Source: Estrella lausannensis
Lineage (GTDB): Bacteria > Chlamydiota > Chlamydiia > Chlamydiales > Criblamydiaceae
DNA: 55,686 bases
Reading direction: 5' to 3'
Assembly: GCF_900000175.1 (NCBI RefSeq)
Contig: NZ_CWGJ01000015.1
Span: 1-55,686, forward strand
In this document: positions 25,281-32,274 of the stretch, one piece after another
How positions within the stretch are numbered: the stretch's first letter is position 1
Layout: every line of letters begins with the position of its first letter
The notes under the pieces: generated by a model
The model's database searches: none
Told to the model about the DNA's origin: nothing
What the model saw: only the letters and a program-made list of their open reading frames with translations
Position numbers and translations under genes: made by a program

Positions 25281-25817
25281 ATGCTGCACGATCCTCTAGA
25301 AAATTCAAAGACTGTTTTTCACGGCCTCCGTTTTGATGTCCGCGCTCTCGATGTCGAGACTGCCAGCGGCAAAACATTCAAAAAGCAGTATATCGCCCAT
25401 CCCGGCGCGGTGGTGATTCTTCCTCTATTTGATAACGGCGATGTCCTTCTGATCCGCAACCAGCGCTTTGCCGTCGGTCAAAGACTTCTGGAACTTCCGG
25501 CGGGAACTAAAGAGAAGGGCGAGGAGGCGGCTACGACGGCTGCAAGAGAGTTGGAAGAAGAGACGGGCTACACCGCAAAAAAGCTCACGCTGCTAACCTC
25601 CTTTTTCACAAGTCCCGGCATCACAAACGAAAATATGGATGCCTATCTGGCGCAAGGTCTAATCAAAACAGCGCAAAAGCTGGATGAGTCGGAGGAGATC
25701 GAAGTGGAGATCCATCCCCTTCAAAAAGCACTCGAGATGGTAAGAACCGGAGAGATCAAAGACGGAAAGAGCATCAATGCTCTTCTTTTCTATCAGGCCT
25801 TCTACTTGCGCCTGTAA
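25281..25817 (+). CDS. Nudix hydrolase, ADP-ribose pyrophosphatase type
   Basis: Hydrolyses a nucleoside diphosphate linked to another moiety, probably ADP-ribose. From the ATG at 25281 it is 178 residues. The Nudix box is perfect: Gly75, five residues, Glu81, seven residues, then REELEEETG-like residues 89-96 (RELEEETG). The preceding ELPAG and following FTSPGITNENMDAYLAQGL are typical of the NudF/ADPRase branch. The frame stays open upstream to 25107, but that part is antisense to DUF423. Its last 16 bases overlap the convergent PEBP gene. Confidence 0.9.
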   Translation: MLHDPLENSKTVFHGLRFDVRALDVETASGKTFKKQYIAHPGAVVILPLFDNGDVLLIRNQRFAVGQRLLELPAGTKEKGEEAATTAARELEEETGYTAKKLTLLTSFFTSPGITNENMDAYLAQGLIKTAQKLDESEEIEVEIHPLQKALEMVRTGEIKDGKSINALLFYQAFYLRL

Positions 25818-26239
25818 GTTCCCATCAGCTCCGCCTTCTCAAGAATATGCCCTTCCATAGCCTCTTCTACCTCCTCTCTATTGCTTCCCTCTCTAAGAGG
25901 CAGCATCGTATCAAGGGCGTAGAGGCGAAAGAAATACCGATGAGGTGAACCGCGCGGTGGACAAGGCCCCCGCCAGCCTACGGTTCCAAATCCGTTCTCC
26001 CCTTCGTGAGGAAGGGACACTCCTTCGGCCAAATCATTAGTCTTCGGATGCAGATTCCATACGATCCAGTGATCGAACGTCCCGACAGGAGCATCCGGAT
26101 CGTCAACAAACATAGCCAGGCTTTTACACCCCTTCGGCACATCGCTGATCTGCAGGGGTGGCGACACATCCTCCCCATCGCAAGTGTAGCGCTCAGGAAT
26201 CGGCTGGCCGCCATTAAAGGCAGAGCTTTCCAGTCTCAC
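25802..26239 (-). CDS. YbhB/YbcL-family PEBP-like protein
   Basis: A 145-residue phosphatidylethanolamine-binding/Raf kinase inhibitor-like protein. Signature segments YTCDGEDVSPPLQISDVP, FVDDPDAP and the ligand-pocket GWRGPCPPRGSPHRYFFRLYALD are clear. The bacterial members are cytosolic or periplasmic with unknown ligands; no signal peptide here. It lies 2 bp downstream of the 149-residue coiled protein and is presumably co-transcribed with it. Confidence 0.9.
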   Translation of the reverse strand: MRLESSAFNGGQPIPERYTCDGEDVSPPLQISDVPKGCKSLAMFVDDPDAPVGTFDHWIVWNLHPKTNDLAEGVSLPHEGENGFGTVGWRGPCPPRGSPHRYFFRLYALDTMLPLREGSNREEVEEAMEGHILEKAELMGTYRRK

Positions 26240-26241
26240 TC

Positions 26242-26691
26242 TTATCCCCCCTGCTTTCCCGAACCCGAATTATCGATCCGCTCCACGCGTCTCCCCCTTT
26301 TCAGGCGTTCGTCCTGCAAATTTTCAAGCAGCGTCTGAAAGCCAAAAAGCTTCTCCCAAAAAAGGGTTCCCTGTAACACGCGCATCTTCTCCTCCCGCCT
26401 TTTAATCTTGGAAGGGCTCTCGAAAAAGGAGAGGGCGCTTGCGATTTTTTCTCTCATCTCTTCATCGATCACTCGGGATGCCTTTCCCTTAATCGCCTTG
26501 CTGTCTTGCAGGGCATTTCGAAGCTCCATCAGATTATTAAGCAGGCTATCGAATTTTTTTTCCGTTTCCTCATCGCTTTTGAAAATTCCCTTATGGGAAC
26601 GGATCTCTTCGTGGCGTTTTGAAAAATTATTCACCTCTTTCAGGGCTGCCATCATGCCGGATTCAAGCGGATTTTTAGGGATGCTTGTCAT
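26242..26691 (-). CDS. Hypothetical helical protein
   Basis: 149 residues, strongly charged and predicted nearly all alpha-helical with coiled-coil potential (KKFDSLLNNLMELRNALQD; EKMRVLQGTLFWEKLFG). No signal peptide, membrane segment or known motif. AAGGGA precedes the ATG at a workable distance. It is the first gene of a two-gene unit with the PEBP-like protein, starting just downstream of a short family A palindrome. Codon use resembles its neighbours. I do not recognise the family. Confidence 0.65.
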   Translation of the reverse strand: MTSIPKNPLESGMMAALKEVNNFSKRHEEIRSHKGIFKSDEETEKKFDSLLNNLMELRNALQDSKAIKGKASRVIDEEMREKIASALSFFESPSKIKRREEKMRVLQGTLFWEKLFGFQTLLENLQDERLKRGRRVERIDNSGSGKQGG

Positions 26692-26716
26692 GGGGTATTG
26701 TCCCTTTGGGGTTAAT

Positions 26717-26765
26717 TATACCGAAAGTGTCTCAAAATTTGGGATTTTGAGACAATTTCGGTATA
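26717..26765. repeat. Family A repeat, short form
   Basis: TATACCGAAAGTGTCTCAAA, GGGA in the centre, TTTTGAGACAATTTCGGTAT: a 49-bp palindrome in a divergent intergenic gap. Confidence 0.9.
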
Positions 26766-26827
26766 GAGCCTAGCTTGATAATCTGTCAACCCGGCCTTCC
26801 TCCTCGACTTTTATCGCCAGTCCTTGC

Positions 26828-27625
26828 ATGATTATGGGAAAAATGGAACTCATCATGCTTAAAAAGGATACATCCTGGGAAAATTCAAGCGATTGGTACA
26901 AGAAAGCGGTCGGTGAAAAAGGCCACTACTACCACAGTCATATCATCCTTCCCAAGGGGATTCCGCTGCTGGATTTTTCCCGATTTGAAAACCCGAAGCT
27001 ACTGGATATCGGCTGCGGTCAGGGCATCCTGTCGCGCGCCATCCCCCACTCTGTGGGCTACTGCGGCCTCGATCTTTCCAAAAGCCTGATCAGCGAAGCG
27101 AGAAAACTGGCAAAAGACAGAGAGCACCAATTTATTCACCACGACGCCACCAAACCTTACCCCATCCCGCGGGAAAGTTTCACACATGCCGCATCTGTTT
27201 TGGCTATCCAGAACATGGAAGATCAAGCATCGGTGCTAAAGCACGCCTCCCTCTCTCTAGTCAAAGGCGGTCTTCTGCTCTTAGTGCTCAATCACCCCTG
27301 TTTTCGTGTGCCCAGAAAAAGCTCCTGGGGCTATGACGAAAAGGCTAAAATCCAGTACCGCCGGATCGATGCCTATATGGGCGATTTGAAAATCCCGGTC
27401 GAGACACATCCGAGCAAAAAAGAGAAATCCCCGGTGACCTTCACCTTCCATCACTCCCTCTCTTACTTCTCGTCCATTTTATTGAAAAATGGATTTATCA
27501 TCGAAAAAATCGAGGAGTGGTGCTCGGACAAAAAAAGCGAAGGCGGACGGGCTAAAGCAGAAGATAAGGCACGGGATGAAATCCCTCTTTTCCTCGCTTT
27601 ACTCGCCAAAAAGGAAAGGGAGTAA
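26828..27625 (+). CDS. Class I SAM-dependent methyltransferase
   Basis: 265 residues. Motif I is LLDIGCGQGILSRAIP (about 55-70), with the acidic GLDLSKSLISEARKLA next and a late motif RESFTHAASVLAIQNMEDQ, giving the full class I core of the UbiE/Methyltransf_11 type. A lid-like insertion (about 150-220) follows NHPCFRVPRKSSWGYDE, a pattern seen in small-molecule methyltransferases. Several ATGs (26828, 26834, 26843, 26855) could start translation; GGAA before 26855 makes that a good alternative. Substrate unknown. It is bracketed by family A copies. Confidence 0.78.
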   Translation: MIMGKMELIMLKKDTSWENSSDWYKKAVGEKGHYYHSHIILPKGIPLLDFSRFENPKLLDIGCGQGILSRAIPHSVGYCGLDLSKSLISEARKLAKDREHQFIHHDATKPYPIPRESFTHAASVLAIQNMEDQASVLKHASLSLVKGGLLLLVLNHPCFRVPRKSSWGYDEKAKIQYRRIDAYMGDLKIPVETHPSKKEKSPVTFTFHHSLSYFSSILLKNGFIIEKIEEWCSDKKSEGGRAKAEDKARDEIPLFLALLAKKERE

Positions 27626-27658
27626 AGAATTTCTTTATCTTTCTTTTACTATTGAACT

Positions 27659-27836
27659 TATACCGAAAGTGTCTCAAAATTTGGGATTTTGAGACAATTT
27701 CGGTATACTTTGAGAAAGCCTCGGGATTGAATGATCACAAGCCACCTTATATTTCTAATATTAGGTGGCTTGTGATCATTCAATCGCGAGAGCTTTCTCT
27801 TTGCCAAAAAACAAATTTTGAGACAATTTCGGTATA
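27659..27836. repeat. Family A repeat, long form with a nested extra terminus
   Basis: In inverted orientation relative to the copy at 16376. Inner arms GAATGATCACAAGCCACCT/AGGTGGCTTGTGATCATTC are perfect. Inside the left part, after GGGATTTTG, an additional outer end AGACAATTTCGGTATA is present before CTTTGAGAAAGCCTCGGG resumes. Confidence 0.9.
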
Positions 27837-27893
27837 AAGCTTAATCTATCTACATTTCACCGCATTTGGGCACAGGCTGGACTGCACAGCGAT

Positions 27894-27919
27894 GATACCG
27901 AAAGTGTCTCATAATTTGG
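27894..27919. repeat. Family A left half joined to family B
   Basis: ATACCGAAAGTGTCTCATAA then TTTGGC, where the family B centre AAACAAATCATACGG takes over. Confidence 0.8.
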
Positions 27920-27958
27920 CAAACAAATCATACGGTTTCGGCTGGTAGACAGTCTCTA
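27920..27958. repeat. Family B, left arm replaced by family A
   Basis: AAACAAATCATACGGTTTCG and right arm TGGTAGACAGTCTCTA; the left arm is truncated at the junction with the family A fragment. Confidence 0.75.
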
Positions 27959-28007
27959 GTAGCACGTACTAAAACTCAACCCTGTACGCTTCGCTTCTGA
28001 ATTTGCC

Positions 28008-28050
28008 TATACACCGAAATTTTCCCAAATTCCGAGACAGTGTCGGTATG
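28008..28050. repeat. Family A repeat, short form, degenerate
   Basis: TATACACCGAAATTTTCCCA and TTCCGAGACAGTGTCGGTAT, 35 bp upstream of the first gene of the paralogue array. Confidence 0.75.
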
Positions 28051-28084
28051 TCACCAGTAAAAACCAGGATATGAAGAGGACTTC

Positions 28085-28507
28085 ATGAATGCCATCCACC
28101 CTATCGCCAAAATGACAGAGATAGATAGTCTTTCCGAGGAACAACTGCGCCGCATCTCTTCAAGACCACTCGCGACAACGCACGGAGAGTTTGCCGAATT
28201 TGGCTCGTTCAGAGGAAGGGGTGTAATTCTGCTCCAGTTCTGCCACACCCTCATCCGGGAACCCTATCGGTTTTTAAAAAATCTATTTATTATCGCCGAA
28301 CGCATTATCCTTCTCATCCGCAGGTCGATCGAATGTCTGTTTAAAGAACATCCTTTTGAATCTGCCAAAAAAGCCGGGCGCAATCTGCTTTCGGGCATTG
28401 GGGCTCTCCCCCTTCGCCTCCTCACGTATGCTCTGGATATCATCAAACTTTTTGTCGGTCTGTTAATTCCGGCGGCTGCCATCCGCTTCGATTCGGCGCC
28501 CAAATAA
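28085..28507 (+). CDS. Array paralogue 1: small hydrophobic protein, unknown family
   Basis: 140 residues. It shares with the next three genes the core S-R-P-L-x-T (SSRPLATTHGEF), then F-x-S-F-R-G-R-G-V (FGSFRGRGVILLQF), a basic amphipathic/hydrophobic segment (IREPYRFLKNLFIIAERI) and a C-terminal hydrophobic segment ending IPAAAIRFD. Two to three hydrophobic stretches, no signal peptide. GAGGAC precedes the ATG. It is separated from gene 2 by a 196-bp gap with a family A repeat. This copy has a charged central region (RSIECLFKEHPFESAKKAG) different from the others. Membrane or inclusion-membrane localisation is a guess from hydrophobicity. Confidence 0.75.
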   Translation: MNAIHPIAKMTEIDSLSEEQLRRISSRPLATTHGEFAEFGSFRGRGVILLQFCHTLIREPYRFLKNLFIIAERIILLIRRSIECLFKEHPFESAKKAGRNLLSGIGALPLRLLTYALDIIKLFVGLLIPAAAIRFDSAPK

Positions 28508-28510
28508 TTT

Positions 28511-28587
28511 TAACCGAAGGTTCCTAGCAATTTGTTTTTAACAAAGAGAAAGACCGCATGCCAAATTTCGAGATACTTTCGCTATAA
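28511..28587. repeat. Family A repeat, medium form, degenerate
   Basis: TAACCGAAGGTTCCTAGCAA through ACAAAGAGAAAGACCGCATG to TTTCGAGATACTTTCGCTAT, between paralogues 1 and 2. Confidence 0.78.
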
Positions 28588-28703
28588 TTAGAATATCTCG
28601 CTTTTATTTTAGAGAGAACCCGAGAGACTGAGAAAACTAAATTGACCACATAACTCTTTTTTGGTAAAATGTTGCATCTTAATTAAAACTATAAACTAGC
28701 AAC

Positions 28704-29156
28704 ATGATTGAGAAAACAAAATACTGGGATGCGGATCTGGAGAAGAGTCCTGGATTCGAGCATGACATCCAAGACAGCTTCAGCCAATTCTACAGGGTGT
28801 TTTCAAAGCCCCTCGTCACTGATGATCTGGTCAAAGATGCCTCCTTTACAAGCTGGAGAGGGCGCTTTGTTTGCTTATATCACCTGACTTTTTCCATTAT
28901 CTCTGAAGTTTTTCAGACCGTAAAAAACATCATTGCGTTAGTATACCTCTCAGCATTGACGGCGCTTGACGCGCTCAATTTTGCTTTTTCTGTAGAAGCA
29001 CGAGAAGAATTTTTTATTAAAGTCAGCGCTCTTATCGGCATCGGGCTGGGCCTTGGAATCAGGCCGCTCGCATTCGCGTTAGACAGCCTGCGCCTCCTTG
29101 GCGGCTTTGCGATCAATCCCTCACTCGCGATCGGAGCCAAGCCCGCATTGGGATAA
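28704..29156 (+). CDS. Array paralogue 2: small hydrophobic protein, unknown family
   Basis: 150 residues. Family core: FSKPLVTDD then FTSWRGRFVCLYHL, matching paralogue 3 (ISRPLRTDD, FTSFRGRGVSIVHL). The middle ALTALDALNFAFSVEARE parallels FKTTLDILNFAFSERVRA of paralogue 3, and the end GLGLGIRPLAFALDSLRLLGG parallels GLALRPFAFALEIVRYLGS. Genes 2 and 3 are thus the closest pair and probably arose by recent duplication. No signal peptide; two hydrophobic blocks. 50 bp separate it from gene 3. Confidence 0.78.
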   Translation: MIEKTKYWDADLEKSPGFEHDIQDSFSQFYRVFSKPLVTDDLVKDASFTSWRGRFVCLYHLTFSIISEVFQTVKNIIALVYLSALTALDALNFAFSVEAREEFFIKVSALIGIGLGLGIRPLAFALDSLRLLGGFAINPSLAIGAKPALG

Positions 29157-29206
29157 AGAGGTATTTACCTCCATAACATATTAATTTAATAAGATGTAGG
29201 AACAGT

Positions 29207-29656
29207 ATGATTCAAGAAAACTCTTTGTGGTTAGCTAAAGAGGAACAGAGTGACAGGTTCGACTTCGACATCTGGGATAGCTTAAGCCAGGGAACAAGAA
29301 TTATCTCAAGGCCGCTCCGAACAGATGATGAAGCATTGCGCTCTTTTACCAGTTTCAGGGGAAGAGGCGTTTCGATCGTCCATTTGGGAATCTCGGTTAT
29401 GCGCGAACCCTTCCGCCTCGTCAAACATATCATCGTCCTGATTGCGCAGGTCTTCAAAACGACGCTCGACATCTTGAATTTTGCCTTCTCCGAGCGTGTC
29501 CGGGCAAACTTCATCTCCCGGATCAAAGACACCTTCGGCTCCGCCTTCGGGCTTGCCTTGAGGCCTTTCGCGTTTGCGCTGGAGATTGTACGCTATCTTG
29601 GATCGATACTTGTCCACCCATGGATAGGCATTCGCTTCGAGCCGACAGAAATTTAA
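29207..29656 (+). CDS. Array paralogue 3: small hydrophobic protein, unknown family
   Basis: 149 residues with all shared landmarks: ISRPLRTDDEALRSFTSFRG, the segment VMREPFRLVKHIIVLIAQVF, LDILNFAFSERVRANF, the Gly/Ala helix SAFGLALRPFAFALEIVRYL and the C-terminal VHPWIGIRFEP. The VHPxIxI ending recurs in paralogue 4 (VHPTIAIQ) and as NPSLAIG in paralogue 2. AGGAA precedes the ATG. Gene 4 follows after 28 bp, so genes 2-4 look like one transcript. Confidence 0.78.
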   Translation: MIQENSLWLAKEEQSDRFDFDIWDSLSQGTRIISRPLRTDDEALRSFTSFRGRGVSIVHLGISVMREPFRLVKHIIVLIAQVFKTTLDILNFAFSERVRANFISRIKDTFGSAFGLALRPFAFALEIVRYLGSILVHPWIGIRFEPTEI

Positions 29657-29684
29657 CCATTAATATCTAAAAGGAGAACACAAA

Positions 29685-30110
29685 ATGACTATTAATGCCC
29701 CCGTATTAAAAAATTTTGAAGCAGTCAGAAGCATCAGCGAAAATTTCGAGCAGTTGATCCAGAAACCCATGGTAACTACTAAACCAGACTGGAACAATTT
29801 CTTCTCCTTCTCCGGAAGAGCTGTCACTTTAGTGCGCGTTGCCGAATACGCAATCACTCTCCCTTTCAGAATCGTAGAAATCGCTCTGAACATCATCTAC
29901 AGCGTTGTCAACATCTTCAAGTCCCTTGCAACGCTTCCTTTCAATCTTGAGGCGAACTGGAACAACCTGAAAAACAGCATCTATGGCTCTGTGACCTCCA
30001 TCACGCACGCTGCCATCTTGCCTCTTTCCGTTTCTCTGGATATCGTTAAACTGGCTCTTGGCGTTGTCGTCCACCCGACTATCGCAATCCAAGGTCCAGC
30101 AACCATCTAA
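29685..30110 (+). CDS. Array paralogue 4: small hydrophobic protein, unknown family
   Basis: 141 residues, the most divergent member. IQKPMVTTK and FFSFSGRAVTLVRVAEYAI align with the core (Arg of RGR replaced by Ser), followed by LPFRIVEIALNIIYSVV and the C-terminal AAILPLSVSLDIVKLALGVV then VHPTIAIQ. A strong AAAGGAGAA site precedes the ATG, the best in the array, suggesting high expression. A terminator lies 41 bp after the stop, closing the unit. Confidence 0.78.
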   Translation: MTINAPVLKNFEAVRSISENFEQLIQKPMVTTKPDWNNFFSFSGRAVTLVRVAEYAITLPFRIVEIALNIIYSVVNIFKSLATLPFNLEANWNNLKNSIYGSVTSITHAAILPLSVSLDIVKLALGVVVHPTIAIQGPATI

Positions 30111-30150
30111 CAAGACTTAATCACAGGCATCTGTGAGACATTAAGCTTGA

Positions 30151-30184
30151 AAAACGGGTTCCGCGAGGAGCCCGTTTTTTTTCT
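30151..30184 (+). terminator. Rho-independent terminator closing the paralogue array
   Basis: Stem AAAACGGGTTCC/GGAGCCCGTTTT with a GCGA loop and a following T-run. It lies inside the open frame ahead of hutH, which argues against starts upstream of it. Confidence 0.92.
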
Positions 30185-30239
30185 TGCACTTTACACCCGC
30201 TCCCCTATCATGCTCGAAAAACCATCAACGGGTTTCAGC

Positions 30240-31748
30240 ATGCCAAAAAAAGCAATTCTTCTTTCAGGCTCCGCTTTAACGCTTAACGACCTCATTCCTC
30301 TCGCTGAAGGGGCGCCTTTCTCCCTTTGCGAACAGGCTTTGGAGAAAGTCAATTCCGCCCGAGTTCTCGTTGAAAAAATCGCTAAAAAGGGAAAGCCCTG
30401 CTACGGCGTCAATACCGGCTTTGGCCTGCTTGCCAAAGAAGCAATACCTCCCTCCCAACAAAAGAAATTGCAACTGAACATCATCCGCAGCCATGCCGCC
30501 GGATTTGGCGAGCCATTAAGCAGGCAAGAGTGTCGCCTTGCAGCGATCCTGCGTCTAAACGTGCTGCTCAAAGGCCGCACCGGCTCAACCCCTTCTCTTT
30601 GTCAAGCGTTTGCCACCCTGATTCAGAGGGATGTGATTCCATGCATTCCATCGAGAGGCTCCGTCGGAGCCAGCGGAGACTTGGCGCCCCTCTCGCACCT
30701 AGCCCTTCCGCTGATTGGGGAAGGCGAGGCCTATTACAGGGGAAAGATTGTTCCGGCCGGGGAAGCCCTTAAAAAAGCAGGGCTGAAGCCTGTCGTCTTA
30801 CAGGAAAAAGAGGGACTGGGTTTGATCAACGGCACGCAGGTGATGATCGCGGTCGGGGGAATGGCCGCAATTCTTGCTAAGTCCCTTGCCCATGTCGCAA
30901 GCAAAATTGCCGCGCTGACTTTTGAGGGTTTCGAAGGCAACGTCGAAGCGCTGCATCCTTTTATCCACAAGGAAAGAAATCAGCCGGGTCAAATCAGCGC
31001 CGCCCAAGCGATCCTTGAGGAGTTGCGCGGCTCGTATCTAATGGACAAATCCATCAAACATCGCTTTGTCCAAGACCCCTACTCCCTCCGCTGCGCTCCC
31101 CAGGTACATGGCGCCTCCCTCGATTTTCTGTCGTTTGCTCTCAAGGTCGTTGAAAGAGAGCTCTCGGCAGCAACGGACAACCCCCTTGTCTTTGCCGAAG
31201 AGGAAAGAGTGCTGAGCGGAGGGAATTTCCACGGTGAACCCCTTGCCCTCGCTTTCGATACGGCAGCCCTTGCCATCGCGGAAATCGCCAATATCTCCGA
31301 GAGGCGGCTGGACCTGCTCTTGAACCCTCAGATGAGCGGCCTTAACGCCTTTTTGGCCAAAAACCCCGGACTTGAGTCTGGCTATATGGCGGCTCAATAT
31401 CTTGCAGCCAGTTTAGTTGCTGAAAACAAAGTACTTGCACACCCAGCGTCTGTCGACTCCATCCCCGGAAATGCCGGCATCGAAGACCACGTCTCAATGG
31501 GAATGACAGCAGCTCTGAAACTGAAAAATATCGTCAAAAATGTCAAAGCGGTTCTGGCAGTGGAACTAATCGCGGCAGCACAAGCGGCAGATCTCCGCGG
31601 CATTTCGAAAAAGCTCGGCAAAGGAACGTCGGCAACGTACAAGCGGCTCAGGCAAAAGGTCCCCCCGCTAAATGAAGACCGTATCGTTTCTCTTGATATT
31701 AACGAATCCAACTGCATCATCGAAGAGATGACCAAGGAGTTTGTATGA
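30240..31748 (+). CDS. hutH: Histidine ammonia-lyase
   Basis: First step of histidine breakdown: histidine to trans-urocanate and ammonia. With the ATG at 30240 the product is 502 residues and the self-forming MIO triad Ala-Ser-Gly in GSVGASGDLAPLSH falls at 144-146, matching family numbering; an ATG at 30210 would add ten residues. Upstream starts cross a terminator. YGVNTGFGLL and QDPYSLRCAPQVHGA carry further active-site residues. It overlaps the start of the dehydratase gene by four bases. The absence of a Shine-Dalgarno at either ATG is odd. HutH over PAL/TAL is supported by the linked hutU, hutI and hutG. Confidence 0.94.
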   Translation: MPKKAILLSGSALTLNDLIPLAEGAPFSLCEQALEKVNSARVLVEKIAKKGKPCYGVNTGFGLLAKEAIPPSQQKKLQLNIIRSHAAGFGEPLSRQECRLAAILRLNVLLKGRTGSTPSLCQAFATLIQRDVIPCIPSRGSVGASGDLAPLSHLALPLIGEGEAYYRGKIVPAGEALKKAGLKPVVLQEKEGLGLINGTQVMIAVGGMAAILAKSLAHVASKIAALTFEGFEGNVEALHPFIHKERNQPGQISAAQAILEELRGSYLMDKSIKHRFVQDPYSLRCAPQVHGASLDFLSFALKVVERELSAATDNPLVFAEEERVLSGGNFHGEPLALAFDTAALAIAEIANISERRLDLLLNPQMSGLNAFLAKNPGLESGYMAAQYLAASLVAENKVLAHPASVDSIPGNAGIEDHVSMGMTAALKLKNIVKNVKAVLAVELIAAAQAADLRGISKKLGKGTSATYKRLRQKVPPLNEDRIVSLDINESNCIIEEMTKEFV

Positions 31749-32107
31749 AAGAAAAACACTGCCCGCTCCATGAAAAAAAATGCGTTCCCTGCCAGGGCGG
31801 CGTCCCACCGCTGGAGGGACATAGAGTCCACGAGCTGATCAAAGAGCTTTCCCCCGGATGGAAAGCGGACACAGAACAGCATCTCCACAAGGAGTGGCAT
31901 TTCCGCGACTTTAAAGAAGCCTGGCGTTTTGTCGACCGCATCAGTGAAATTGCCGAAGGGGAAGGCCACCATCCCGATATCTATTTATCTTGGGGAAAAG
32001 TAGCCGTCACACTGTGGACACATAAAATCAACGGTCTCACCGAAAGCGACTTCATCTTAGCTGCCAAATACGACAAAGCCTTCGATAACTCCTCCAAAGG
32101 TAGTTAG
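31745..32107 (+). CDS. phhB: Pterin-4a-carbinolamine dehydratase
   Basis: Dehydrates 4a-hydroxytetrahydrobiopterin, regenerating the cofactor of aromatic amino-acid hydroxylases. The 120-residue protein has the family core REF-like KEAWRFVDRISEIAEGEGHH, then HHPDIYLSWGKVAVTLWTHK and LTESDFILAAKYD, with the catalytic HHP. The N-terminus carries a Cys/His pattern (HCPLHEKKCVPC) not typical of the family and possibly metal-binding. It overlaps hutH by four bases (ATGA-type coupling), an unusual place for this enzyme; no phenylalanine hydroxylase is in the window. Confidence 0.92.
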   Translation: MKEKHCPLHEKKCVPCQGGVPPLEGHRVHELIKELSPGWKADTEQHLHKEWHFRDFKEAWRFVDRISEIAEGEGHHPDIYLSWGKVAVTLWTHKINGLTESDFILAAKYDKAFDNSSKGS

Positions 32108-32163
32108 TGCTCTGCTTGATAAGTTTTATCCCATTGGAGCGGCATCGAAGCTTCGATGTTGAA

Positions 32164-32244
32164 ATATAACGCACGTGTTTCAAAAATTTGACATGGGAGC
32201 CTTTTCTTTGCCAAAAACTAAATTTTGAAACACTTTCGGTATAG
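32164..32244. repeat. Family A repeat, medium form, degenerate left end
   Basis: ATATAACGCACGTGTTTCAA to TTTTGAAACACTTTCGGTAT with GGAGCCTTTTCTTTGCC inside. TTTCAA/TTGAAA replaces CTCAA/TTGAG in both arms, so pairing is kept. It lies between the dehydratase and hutU genes of the hut cluster. Confidence 0.82.
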
Positions 32245-32274
32245 CATCCAACTTTGAGCTCAATAAGGATCACA

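Larger units (their letters stand above)
27626..28084. other. Repeat-dense gap between a methyltransferase and the paralogue array
   Basis: 459 bp without a gene, holding a nested long family A copy, an A/B chimera and a degenerate short A copy. Nothing else is recognisable. Confidence 0.65.

Noticed and set aside
30147-30239. Upstream extension of the hutH frame
   Set aside because: It contains a rho-independent terminator, and the MIO position fits family numbering from the ATG at 30240.
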